From Desulfitobacterium chlororespirans DSM 11544 (lineage in GTDB: Bacteria > Bacillota > Desulfitobacteriia > Desulfitobacteriales > Desulfitobacteriaceae): a stretch of 64,000 nucleotides of DNA. The stretch spans positions 145,303 through 209,302 of the forward strand of contig NZ_FRDN01000013.1 of assembly GCF_900143285.1 (NCBI RefSeq), written 5' to 3'. The notes under the pieces were generated by a model. That model was not told the origin of the DNA. It worked only from the letters and a program-made list of their open reading frames with translations, and did no database searches. The stretch's first letter is position 1. Every line of letters starts with the position of its first letter. A program made the translations under genes and the position numbers. Shown here in pieces: positions 33,097 to 41,154 of this stretch.

Positions 33097-34839
33097 ATGA
33101 AGACCAATGATACCACAAAAAAGATTCATATCCTCTGCGTTCCCTTCACCTCCCTTACTATGCCTTCACTTGAGATCTCCACTCTGAAGGCTGTTTTAAA
33201 GGAGCATGATGTGGACGCCGAAATCCTGACCCCCTTTTATGACTATGCCTGTTCCCTAGGCGGGGATGTATACTGCCGCATTTCCGAGTCAATCGTCGGG
33301 CAGGCGATATTCTCCGCATTGCTGTTTCCCCACCACCAACCGGCTTTAGAGAAAGGAATCGGGGAACATATGCCCCCCGATGAATTCCGGCAGCATATAC
33401 AGAACAGCGAATGCTTTTGCCGGGAGTATGCCGATGGATTGGCCGGCAAGCTGAAGGAAAGCGACATTGTTTTATTCCATCTGTACGTCAGCCAGCTCTT
33501 CCCTGCCCTCTATCTGGCCAAGCTGTTGTACGAAAAGCATGGTGTTCAAGTCTGGTTCAGCGGTCATCATTGCCAGGGACAATGCGGCGAAAGTCTGCAA
33601 GCGCTGTTTCCCTTTATCCGGCAGGTGATCGGCCGGGACCTGGAACACAGGGTATTGCAGCTGCTTGGCCAATCCGGCCTGGCGCAACCCCATCAGATGT
33701 GGGAATACCCGACTCCGGATTATGACGATTTTGGGGCGGCGATGAACAGGCTTCCGGCCGGATTCAAAAAGGAGCATGTGGGACACTTCTGGCTGCAGGT
33801 TGAGTTCAGCCGGGGATGCTGGTGGAATCAGTGTTCATTTTGCACCTTAAACTGCCAATGGTCATCCTTTGCCCACAAGAGTGTGGACGGGATCATCAGG
33901 GACTACAAATCCCTGCTCTCCACATACCAAACGACACAAATCCTGGTCAACGAATTCAACAGCGACGATCAGTGGGAAAACCTCATCCGGCGGCTCAACG
34001 AGGAATTCCCGGGAATGCGGGGCACCTACTACCTCTTGTTTAAAGTATCTGCCGTCAAAGAAGAACGGGCCATGCAGCTGCTGGCAGAAAACCATATCCC
34101 GATTCTAGTCGGAGTGGAGAGCTTTGCCAAAGACTATCTGCGCTTGATCAACAAAGGACACAGGGTGATCGAAAGCATCCAGCTCTTGAAGTTTGCGGAG
34201 CGGCATCATGTGAATTGCAGCTACAATATTATGTTTTCCCTGCCTTTTGAGCGGGAAGAGGATTATGACGAAACGAAAAGGGTCATTTCCTATATCAAGC
34301 ATCTGGTTCCCCCCTTCGATCTGGAAGTGTTCCGGCTCACCTATGGTTCACCGATTTATAATAACCCGGACCGGTATGGAATTGAGAGGATGATGCTGCG
34401 GAAGGATTACGAGGGCCTGCTGCTTCCGGCGGAGATCCATGATCACTATACACCGTTTTTCTACGATTTCGACTCCGTCAACCCCGGGATTCGGGAGCGG
34501 GAAGCCCGTTGGCGGGAATTGATCCAAGGCTGGATCGACCTGTATTATGCAGATGCCAGAAAAGGGCAGTCCAAGCTGCATTGCCTTCTCTATAAGCGGC
34601 AATGGGACAATGTACTGGATATCTATGATGCCCGTGAAGGCAAAGGGTATCATGTGCACACTTTATGGGGAGTAGAGCGGGCCCTGTATGAATACTGCGA
34701 CCAGGTTCGTGAATACCGCGACATTATAGAGCAATTCAGCACTGTGGAAGAATCCTGCCTGCAAACCCTGCTGGATGCCTTCGTATCCCAAAAACTAATG
34801 TTTAAGGAGGATGCCAACTACCTGAGTTTGGCTGTATAG
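33097..34839 (+). CDS. Cobalamin-type radical SAM RiPP maturase, CX4CX2C variant
   Basis: 580 residues. The N-terminal ~200 residues resemble the Rossmann/cobalamin-binding part of RiPP C-methyltransferase-like radical SAM proteins (ILCVPFTSLTMPSLEISTLKAVLKEH; WFSGHHCQGQCGESL). The radical SAM core starts with SRGCWWNQCSFCTLNCQW: Cys241, Cys246 and Cys249 give CX4CX2C, where the family usually has CX7CX2C and most radical SAM enzymes CX3CX2C; Cys253 follows. Later segments GVESFAKDYLRLINKGH and NIMFSLPFEREEDYDET fit the barrel. AAGGAG eight bases before ATG. Probably C-methylates or otherwise alters the precursor; the reaction is not known. Confidence 0.85.
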   Translation: MKTNDTTKKIHILCVPFTSLTMPSLEISTLKAVLKEHDVDAEILTPFYDYACSLGGDVYCRISESIVGQAIFSALLFPHHQPALEKGIGEHMPPDEFRQHIQNSECFCREYADGLAGKLKESDIVLFHLYVSQLFPALYLAKLLYEKHGVQVWFSGHHCQGQCGESLQALFPFIRQVIGRDLEHRVLQLLGQSGLAQPHQMWEYPTPDYDDFGAAMNRLPAGFKKEHVGHFWLQVEFSRGCWWNQCSFCTLNCQWSSFAHKSVDGIIRDYKSLLSTYQTTQILVNEFNSDDQWENLIRRLNEEFPGMRGTYYLLFKVSAVKEERAMQLLAENHIPILVGVESFAKDYLRLINKGHRVIESIQLLKFAERHHVNCSYNIMFSLPFEREEDYDETKRVISYIKHLVPPFDLEVFRLTYGSPIYNNPDRYGIERMMLRKDYEGLLLPAEIHDHYTPFFYDFDSVNPGIREREARWRELIQGWIDLYYADARKGQSKLHCLLYKRQWDNVLDIYDAREGKGYHVHTLWGVERALYEYCDQVREYRDIIEQFSTVEESCLQTLLDAFVSQKLMFKEDANYLSLAV

Positions 34840-34841
34840 AT

Positions 34842-37097
34842 ATGACTTATAATCCGCAAAGCGTACCAAGAATCACCCCCTCTTTCAGCAGAGTATCTTT
34901 GGGAAAGGGCCGTGTAGCCACCACTGTGAACGGTGAGTTTAAGCTTATCCAGTGCTCACCTTCCGCCCTTGATGCGGTGCTCGCTCTGATCGATGGCCAA
35001 AACACTTTTGAGCAGATTGAACAGAACCTGCAAAGCAAGTACCCCCTGGATGGAATTCGGACCTATTTATCCATACTGCTTCAAGAGCAGGTCATTGAAG
35101 AAGCTGCCGACAGCCCCCCCGGCAATCCGCATCCGTCAACCGTGCTTGTGGTGGGTGAGGGCAGAATGGCACAGATCTTGAAAGAGCAGGCCCCCCGGAG
35201 GAATATGAAGCTCCTCTCCTTCCCTGCTGAAAACGCCTCATCTCTCCCCGATATCCTCGATTTTGCAGCCGACCTTGCCGTCATAGCGCCTTCCGCCGCC
35301 CATTACGGCCAAATCTTCGAGCTGAACAGCGCATTTATCCAGAGGAATATCCCCTTTGTATCCTGCTACTACAATGGCAGCGCCGTGGTTGTCGGACCTT
35401 TTGTCATTCCGGGCAAAACCTCTTGCCTGGAATGCGCCGCCACTTACCACTTGGAGGAGCTCAACCGCAAATTGCGCCCCAGTCAACGGCTCCCCATCGC
35501 TGAAATTTCCGATCTGCAAATGGCCTACCCAATTCCTGATGCTTTCAAAGACTCATTATTGGAGTATTTGGGGGATATGATCCTGGAGGAGATCGGCCAA
35601 TTTCTGAACGGCTCCCCTTCCCTTCATCTGCTGGATAGCGAAAAGCATTTCTTTTCCGGTCACTGCACCCCACAGGAAATCAAAACAGCCCCCACTACGG
35701 CCTGCCAATGCTGCCATGGTCTTAGCCGCACCTATATCAGGCAAGGCGAAACCAGCCTCCCGGGTTTTACGGAAGTTTTCTCGCCGGGCCACCGGCCGAT
35801 CCGGTATACAACCGGAGGCTTCCGCTCCTGCAGCCCTGAAGATACACAGAACTTCATCCGGGAAGCCTTGAGGAAAACCGGGCTTGATATAAAGATCACG
35901 AGAGTGGAGAATAATCCCTTTGACCGTTTTCTGCCGGTCTTCCGCGGCAGCGTCAAGGCCAATCACCACAATCAAACCCCCTACTATTTCAAGGATTTGG
36001 TTGTACACGGCAAGGGCCTTCACGAAACACAGGCCTTCTTATCGGCATCCTATGAAATGGCGGAGCGTCTGAGTGCGAGTTTTTACGGCGACCTTCCCAT
36101 CGTGGAAGCGCCCTACCGGGACATAAAAGAGCGGGCCATTGATTTGAAGGCCTATGTGGAGCGGATTGTCAACCAGGACACAAGTTACGAGACCTTCCGC
36201 GATGATCTCCCCATCGATTGGGTCTGCGCCAAGTCCCTGGTCAGCGGGGATAGCAAATTCGTACCCGCACACATGGTTTTCCTGGGAGATAATCGTTTCA
36301 AGGGGCAGCTCTTCAGCAACGGCTCATCGGGCCTGGCAGCGGGGGCAACCCTTGAGGATGCCATCCTGCAGGGATTGTTTGAGGTCATTGAACATGATGC
36401 CTGGATGATCGGGCAGGCCAACCGTTTCACATTGCCTCTGGTAGACCACGCCTCATCGGGCAATCAGCAGTTAAAAGACCTGATCCATGGGATTCATTCC
36501 CTGGGGTATCGTGTCATCACAAGGGATTACACAAACGACCTTGGCTTTCCGGTATTCCGGACATGGATCGTCAACCCCAACAGCTACACCCACTATGGGT
36601 TAAGTGGTTTTGGCGCATCCCTGTCTGCTGAAATCGCCCTGGAGCGCTCGGTGACCGAAGCCATCCAATCGTCGGATAATCGCTCCGTGGCACGTAAGAC
36701 CTTTTTCGGCAGACACCGGGCCGCTCATCTCGCCGATGCCTCGGATTCCATTTACAGCCTGGACTACTTCCATCAGCGCGATATTCTGGGGCAGGGGGCA
36801 GTCAACAAGGTGCCGGACAGCTTGGCGATCAGGGATAAAAGCGTACGGGATCTCATCGATATGACCATTGAACAGCTCAGGAGCAACATGCCGGACTGCG
36901 ATGTCCTCTATGTTGACTTGAGCCGGGAAGTGCTGAATATCCCGGCTGTGCGGGTGATTGTAACCGGTGACATCCAACTACTCAATTACCCCCTGGTGCT
37001 GGTAAGCCCCCGAACTTACCATTTCGGAACCGCTATGCAATATTCCCAATCTCCGGCCGCATACAAGGACCTCTACCTGGGCCGATATCCTCACTGA
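34842..37097 (+). CDS. Fused peptide clamp / E1-like / YcaO cyclodehydratase
   Basis: 751 residues, starting two bases after the radical SAM stop. Residues ~20-92 look like a winged-helix peptide clamp; ~98-260 an E1/ThiF-like fold (VLVVGEGRMAQIL) with a zinc site from Cys195/Cys198 (CLEC) and Cys288/Cys291 (CQCC). The YcaO domain fills ~305-751, with ATP-site motifs SASYEMAER (401-409), LFEVIEHDA (512-520) and ALERSVTEAIQS. The enzyme activates a backbone amide with ATP so that Cys, Ser or Thr closes an azoline. With this precursor the terminal Ile-Cys is the obvious target. No dehydrogenase for azole formation was found nearby. Confidence 0.9.
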   Translation: MTYNPQSVPRITPSFSRVSLGKGRVATTVNGEFKLIQCSPSALDAVLALIDGQNTFEQIEQNLQSKYPLDGIRTYLSILLQEQVIEEAADSPPGNPHPSTVLVVGEGRMAQILKEQAPRRNMKLLSFPAENASSLPDILDFAADLAVIAPSAAHYGQIFELNSAFIQRNIPFVSCYYNGSAVVVGPFVIPGKTSCLECAATYHLEELNRKLRPSQRLPIAEISDLQMAYPIPDAFKDSLLEYLGDMILEEIGQFLNGSPSLHLLDSEKHFFSGHCTPQEIKTAPTTACQCCHGLSRTYIRQGETSLPGFTEVFSPGHRPIRYTTGGFRSCSPEDTQNFIREALRKTGLDIKITRVENNPFDRFLPVFRGSVKANHHNQTPYYFKDLVVHGKGLHETQAFLSASYEMAERLSASFYGDLPIVEAPYRDIKERAIDLKAYVERIVNQDTSYETFRDDLPIDWVCAKSLVSGDSKFVPAHMVFLGDNRFKGQLFSNGSSGLAAGATLEDAILQGLFEVIEHDAWMIGQANRFTLPLVDHASSGNQQLKDLIHGIHSLGYRVITRDYTNDLGFPVFRTWIVNPNSYTHYGLSGFGASLSAEIALERSVTEAIQSSDNRSVARKTFFGRHRAAHLADASDSIYSLDYFHQRDILGQGAVNKVPDSLAIRDKSVRDLIDMTIEQLRSNMPDCDVLYVDLSREVLNIPAVRVIVTGDIQLLNYPLVLVSPRTYHFGTAMQYSQSPAAYKDLYLGRYPH

Positions 37098-37108
37098 ACG
37101 GGGAGGCA

Positions 37109-38239
37109 ATGGTTGTGACTTTTGAATTTCCCACGGAAACAGCAGGGATCTATGGCAGCTTTGCGCCAGGCACCAAGACCCTGAAACTCCCTTCTCAAAC
37201 AATGACCTTCCACCCTAGCTGGGAGGACGAGACCGGCAGACTGTACATCATCTTCTCCACGGAATGCAACCTGAGATGCGTCTATTGCTTTCAAAACGGC
37301 ATGCGGCGTTCCAACGGGGATTTGGATATCGGACAACTGCATACCTATATCGGAGAACTGCAAAACGAGATCCAGGAAATCGTTCTGTTTGGAGGCGAGC
37401 CCTTGCTGCACAGCAATCTTGAAATTATCGCTTCTGTTTTGGAACGCTTCGACTATCTCCGCTTTATTATTTTTACCAACGGCAATTTTGACAGGGAGTA
37501 TCTGGATTTAATCGATCGATACAGCTACACCATCGCCGGTATCACCATCTCCCTGGACGGTCCCCGGGAAATCCACAACCGCAGGCGTATAAACCCAAGG
37601 CGGGATTCCTATGCTGCCATTATGGAAAACCTGCTGGCCCTGGCCAAGCTTGGTGTCAATACCACGGTATCCATCAATGTTGACCGGTCCAATGCCGGGG
37701 CAATCCACCGGCTGTTCGACGATATCCTGAAATTCGCAAGCCTCCACACCATGAACTACATGCTCAATCCGGTAAAATATATCCAAAACGCCCTCACCTA
37801 CCAGGATTTATTCGACCTGTATTTTTCCCTGAAATCCCGCTATCCACTGAAAATCTTCTTGAACAACCGGCTTATCGATAACTTATCCAGCCTGTTTGCC
37901 AACAAGCCCTTATCCAGAGCCCGCTGCAACCTGGCGAAAACCCTCGTTCTCAATATCCCCGAAGGCAGCATCTTCGCCTGCCCCCAAAACGCCGCTACCA
38001 AAATCGGGAGCATGACCCCACAGGGAATCACGGTTGATAAAACACCGATTGACCATTATCTCTCTCTGACCAGGTACAGCAATGCCAAATGCGGGGCCTG
38101 TGATCTGAATTATCTCTGTCCCTTCGGCTGCCCTTTCATTGAAACGGAATCGGATTGCCGTAACGTGGTGGAGCTCCTGCTGCAAAAGGCCCTGGATCAT
38201 TTCGAGCTGCTGGTTGATGTAAAGGAGTTGGGTATGTAG
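37109..38239 (+). CDS. Radical SAM/SPASM peptide maturase
   Basis: 376 residues. The cluster motif TECNLRCVYC (Cys53, Cys57, Cys60) is the standard CX3CX2C; FGGEPLL follows as SAM-binding motif. The C-terminus has a SPASM-type cysteine set: RCNLAKTLVLN, FACPQN, and CGACDLNYLCPFGCPF...DCRN. Such enzymes usually crosslink or epimerise ribosomal peptides. GGGGAGG lies just before; the GTG eight bases after it (third codon) could be the true start. It is the last gene of the plus-strand operon; a hairpin follows. Confidence 0.9.
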   Translation: MVVTFEFPTETAGIYGSFAPGTKTLKLPSQTMTFHPSWEDETGRLYIIFSTECNLRCVYCFQNGMRRSNGDLDIGQLHTYIGELQNEIQEIVLFGGEPLLHSNLEIIASVLERFDYLRFIIFTNGNFDREYLDLIDRYSYTIAGITISLDGPREIHNRRRINPRRDSYAAIMENLLALAKLGVNTTVSINVDRSNAGAIHRLFDDILKFASLHTMNYMLNPVKYIQNALTYQDLFDLYFSLKSRYPLKIFLNNRLIDNLSSLFANKPLSRARCNLAKTLVLNIPEGSIFACPQNAATKIGSMTPQGITVDKTPIDHYLSLTRYSNAKCGACDLNYLCPFGCPFIETESDCRNVVELLLQKALDHFELLVDVKELGM

Positions 38240-38256
38240 CCAGCCTCGACAATAAA

Positions 38257-38290
38257 AAATCATCCCCATCAGGAAAGATGAGGATGATTT
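38257..38290. terminator. Terminator between convergent genes
   Basis: AAATCATCCCCATC and GATGAGGATGATTT pair with one mismatch around AGGAAA. It is flanked by A and T runs and can stop both the maturase operon and the acetyltransferase gene. Confidence 0.75.
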
Positions 38291-38296
38291 CATTGC

Positions 38297-38806
38297 CTAA
38301 ATACCGAATTCTTTGGCATAGGTTACAGCGCCTCTGATCGGTTGAGCCTTCTCCTGCAATTGTATGGCCATAAAGTTTTCCTCAGGCATTCCGTCAGGAA
38401 CCTCAATCCCTAATCCTTGAGCGGGAATATAGCCTGAACGGGGATAGTATTTCTCACTCCCCAATACAAGGGCATACTGGTATCCTAATTCTCTGGCAGC
38501 CTTGTGCCCCTCTGCGATAAGTGCGGTGCCAACTCCCTGTTTTTGATACTCAGGCAATACGGATAAAGGCGCTAACACAAGCACTGTATTCTGACCCACT
38601 TTCCCTTCAGTGAACATAATATGCCCGGCGATTTGGCCATCAATCTCCGCGACTAAGGATAACTCCGGCACAAAGGACTCGCCCTTTCTTAAAGCAGCCA
38701 CTAAATTCTGCTCGTTCCCATCGCTGTGTTCTATGGTTGAAAAAGCTGTTTTTACAAGCTCATATACCTGATCATGGTCTTCCTTTGTTTCTTGTCTTAT
38801 CAGCAT
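38297..38806 (-). CDS. GNAT-family N-acetyltransferase (YhbS-like)
   Basis: 169 residues, starting MLIRQETKEDHDQVYELVKTAF. The acetyl-CoA site is the motif LAPLSVLPEYQKQGVGTALIAEGHKAARELGYQYALVLG, followed by KYYPRSGYIPAQ. AAAGGAG precedes the ATG at 38806. It points toward the maturase operon and shares only a terminator with it, so it is probably not part of the peptide system. Substrate unknown. Confidence 0.88.
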   Translation of the reverse strand: MLIRQETKEDHDQVYELVKTAFSTIEHSDGNEQNLVAALRKGESFVPELSLVAEIDGQIAGHIMFTEGKVGQNTVLVLAPLSVLPEYQKQGVGTALIAEGHKAARELGYQYALVLGSEKYYPRSGYIPAQGLGIEVPDGMPEENFMAIQLQEKAQPIRGAVTYAKEFGI

Positions 38807-38934
38807 TGGCTTTGCTCCTTTTTTCTTGCAGGACCACTCATCCCAACACACAACCCTACCGTCTATAACTATACCTGAAAACATGCATAAAGCCAGCTGC
38901 TTTCAATAATGCTATGAGGGTCGTTACCCGGCCA

Positions 38935-39885
38935 TCACTTGAAAACCTGGCTGCTTCCTAACGCTGTTACTCTGTTTTTCCCTGCGTTCTTTGAAGCGTA
39001 CAGGTTTTCATCTGCTTCAGCGATAATAGCATCGATGGTCATTCCGGCCATTTTTCTAGTTGAAAACTCTGCGACTCCCACGCTGAATGTAGGTGAAAAG
39101 CCGAGTTCGTTCATACAGGCAGTGCGAAATGAAGTTGAAATTCGCTGCAGAGCTTTGATTACAAGCCGGGAAACCATACCAGGAAAGATCAGCATAAACT
39201 CTTCACCGCCAAACCTTCCTACGATGTCCTGTTTGCGTGTGTTTGTGAAGGCTACGGAGCAGAACAGGTTGAGAACCCTGTCCCCTGTCAAATGACCATA
39301 CCGATCATTTACTAATTTAAAATCGTCAATGTCGATCATGGCCACTGTCAGACCCTCCTTCCCGGTCGTGAGATTCTTTAGTGAGTTAATAAGAGCATAT
39401 TTATTCATTGCTCCTGTCGCAGCATCCAGCGAAAGCAGGTTTTTGAGCAATTCTTCATATTCCATTTGGGTTGTGATATCTACGAAAGACAGGATGCCAA
39501 GCACTTCATCATCTGTTTCAACACGTGATGCGCTTACCTTAAACCACTTCTTCCGATTGGTCCCATCAATTATGAAATCGTGTTCGACAACCGTTTCCAG
39601 GATATTGGCGCCTTCCTTCATGGCGGTACTGAGAACCTTGCGCAGGCCGCAGTTATTGCAGTGGTCGCCCTCTCCACAGCTTTTCCCGGTCAAATATATA
39701 TCAGAACATTTGAATGCGTTACCGAGCATGCGCTCATGAAAGTCCTGGGGATCAATATTGAAGGTTGCAAGCATATAGTTATTAATTCTTTTTAAAGAGG
39801 TATCTTCGTTCACAACGACCAGCCCGATCGGACTGTTCTCAAACACCACCCGAAACAAATGGGGTGAAATATTATCGTTGAGCAT
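38935..39885 (-). CDS. PAS-containing diguanylate cyclase
   Basis: 316 residues. Residues ~10-135 form a PAS domain with a cysteine-rich insertion (KCSDIYLTGKSCGEGDHCNNCGLRKVL), then a PAC segment (KWFKVSASRV...LSFVDITTQMEYEE). The GGDEF domain (~155-316) has ALINSLKNL, DIDDFKLVNDRYGHLTGDRVL and the active-site signature GRFGGEEFMLIF, so it should make cyclic di-GMP. The cysteine cluster may bind a metal or sense redox state. It stands alone with no EAL partner nearby. Confidence 0.9.
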   Translation of the reverse strand: MLNDNISPHLFRVVFENSPIGLVVVNEDTSLKRINNYMLATFNIDPQDFHERMLGNAFKCSDIYLTGKSCGEGDHCNNCGLRKVLSTAMKEGANILETVVEHDFIIDGTNRKKWFKVSASRVETDDEVLGILSFVDITTQMEYEELLKNLLSLDAATGAMNKYALINSLKNLTTGKEGLTVAMIDIDDFKLVNDRYGHLTGDRVLNLFCSVAFTNTRKQDIVGRFGGEEFMLIFPGMVSRLVIKALQRISTSFRTACMNELGFSPTFSVGVAEFSTRKMAGMTIDAIIAEADENLYASKNAGKNRVTALGSSQVFK

Positions 39886-39953
39886 TTTATAGTTCACTCC
39901 TTTTTGAGCTCAAGCTTGCCGATGGCGCTTCCCTAATGGCATCTCTTCTATTC

Positions 39954-39990
39954 AAAAAAGCGGCGGTGGGATTTTATGCTTCCCGCCGCC
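39954..39990 (-). terminator. GC-rich terminator after the Cna-B remnant
   Basis: Minus strand: GGCGGCGGGA and TCCCACCGCCGC pair, followed by TTTTTTG. It lies 86 bp downstream of the remnant at 40076-40282. Confidence 0.7.
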
Positions 39991-40075
39991 GGTTCCTTTT
40001 CGGATTATTTCCGGGTTCTCTCTCTGGAGTATTGCTTACGCAGGAGGAAATCGGCGGCGAAGCGAGCTGCAAATA

Positions 40076-40282
40076 CTACGGAGTGATTATCTCCTGTGCC
40101 ACCAATCGTATCAGTGAAATAGTGTAGATGAGGCCCGCCTCCCCAATACTGAAGAAGGTCTGCTTCTCTTGGGCATAATCGGTTTCCGTTATGATATATT
40201 GCGCCCCCTCCGGCAGGCCGGCAATCATGATGCTCTGATTTCCATTAACTATATCATAGCTTGCTGAACATATTCTGAACAT
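40076..40282 (-). pseudogene. Remnant of a Cna-B-type surface protein
   Basis: The 68-codon reading includes GLPEGAQYIITETDYAQE, which matches the repeated LPEG-Y-ITETDY motif of Cna-B/SpaA pilin domains, then IGEAGLIYTISLIRLVAQ like the hydrophobic tail after an LPXTG-type sorting signal. No sorting motif, signal peptide or upstream domain remains. The rest of 39898-40460 holds hairpins but no other gene. Confidence 0.5.
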
Positions 40283-40291
40283 GTAATAACA

Positions 40292-40326
40292 GAGGGGTTT
40301 GCTTCCCAGTGAGAAGCAAACCCCTC
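40292..40326 (-). terminator. Terminator after the TetR gene
   Basis: GAGGGGTTTGCTTC and GAAGCAAACCCCTC form a nearly perfect 14-base stem; the minus strand continues TGTTATTAC. It lies about 135 bp after the TetR stop and probably ends the efflux operon. Confidence 0.65.
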
Positions 40327-40460
40327 GATAAGATTAGTCAAGAAATCGCTAAAATGGCCTTATAATTCCCATAAGCTGTTGAACAATTCCTGCCTAGATG
40401 TGACGAGCACTGGAATTATCTTTCCCTTCTTTTTGGCGTATGCGGAGCGTCCATGATTCG

Positions 40461-41096
40461 CTATCTTTCGTAGACTCCATACTTCAGGATATCCACATAC
40501 TTTGCAAACAGCTCGGCATAGCGTACGATATTCTTATCGATCTCATCCTTGATAATGGTGTTCAGATCCTTGCCCTTTAAATCATTGGTGATTAGCTGGC
40601 CCACATAATAGGAAACCATATGCAGCAGATCGTCCACCAGGTGAATATCAATGCCCGGTCGGAAACCCTCGTTGTTCATATGTCGGAACAGATTGTCGTG
40701 AGCTTGGTTATGCCTGGCGTCGATCTCTTCTTTAAGTTCCGCCGGCGTATTGACAAAGGCCTGCAGCATAAATAAAAAGATCTCCGGTTTTTTCTGCATT
40801 AATTCTTTATAGTACTCACCCAGATTATCAAAGACATTGATGTTGATAACCGGGCCGCCCGCGTATTCCTCAAAATAATCCTGGATAAAAAACTTCATGA
40901 TATGCTCGACAAGATAAAGATAGAGATTCTTTTTATTTTTAAAGTAGAGGAACAGCACACCTTTGGAAATTCCCAGCCGTTTGACAATGGTATTGGTGGA
41001 AGCGTTTTGATAGCCGTTTTCAATAAATTCTTCGATACAAACCTGGATAATTTGCTCCTTTTTACCGTCCGGCAGCTTCTCGAAGGTTTCGTACAT
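40461..41096 (-). CDS. TetR/AcrR-family regulator
   Basis: 211 residues. The N-terminal helix-turn-helix is FIENGYQNASTNTIVKRLGISKGVLFLYFKNKKNLYLYLVE; the remainder is the helical ligand-binding domain. It is the last gene of the four-gene efflux operon starting at 45444. A perfect 18-bp palindrome in that operon's promoter (45561) is the likely binding site, making the operon self-regulated. Confidence 0.9.
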   Translation of the reverse strand: MYETFEKLPDGKKEQIIQVCIEEFIENGYQNASTNTIVKRLGISKGVLFLYFKNKKNLYLYLVEHIMKFFIQDYFEEYAGGPVININVFDNLGEYYKELMQKKPEIFLFMLQAFVNTPAELKEEIDARHNQAHDNLFRHMNNEGFRPGIDIHLVDDLLHMVSYYVGQLITNDLKGKDLNTIIKDEIDKNIVRYAELFAKYVDILKYGVYER

Positions 41097-41154
41097 GAGT
41101 TCAGCTTTCCTTTCTGTCAGCGATTCATTTCGTCCATTTTATCATAATTTGTGC

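Noticed and set aside
39936..40127. 63-codon plus-strand frame opposite the Cna-B remnant
   Set aside because: It crosses a strong minus-strand terminator and has no ribosome site; the opposite strand explains the region better.
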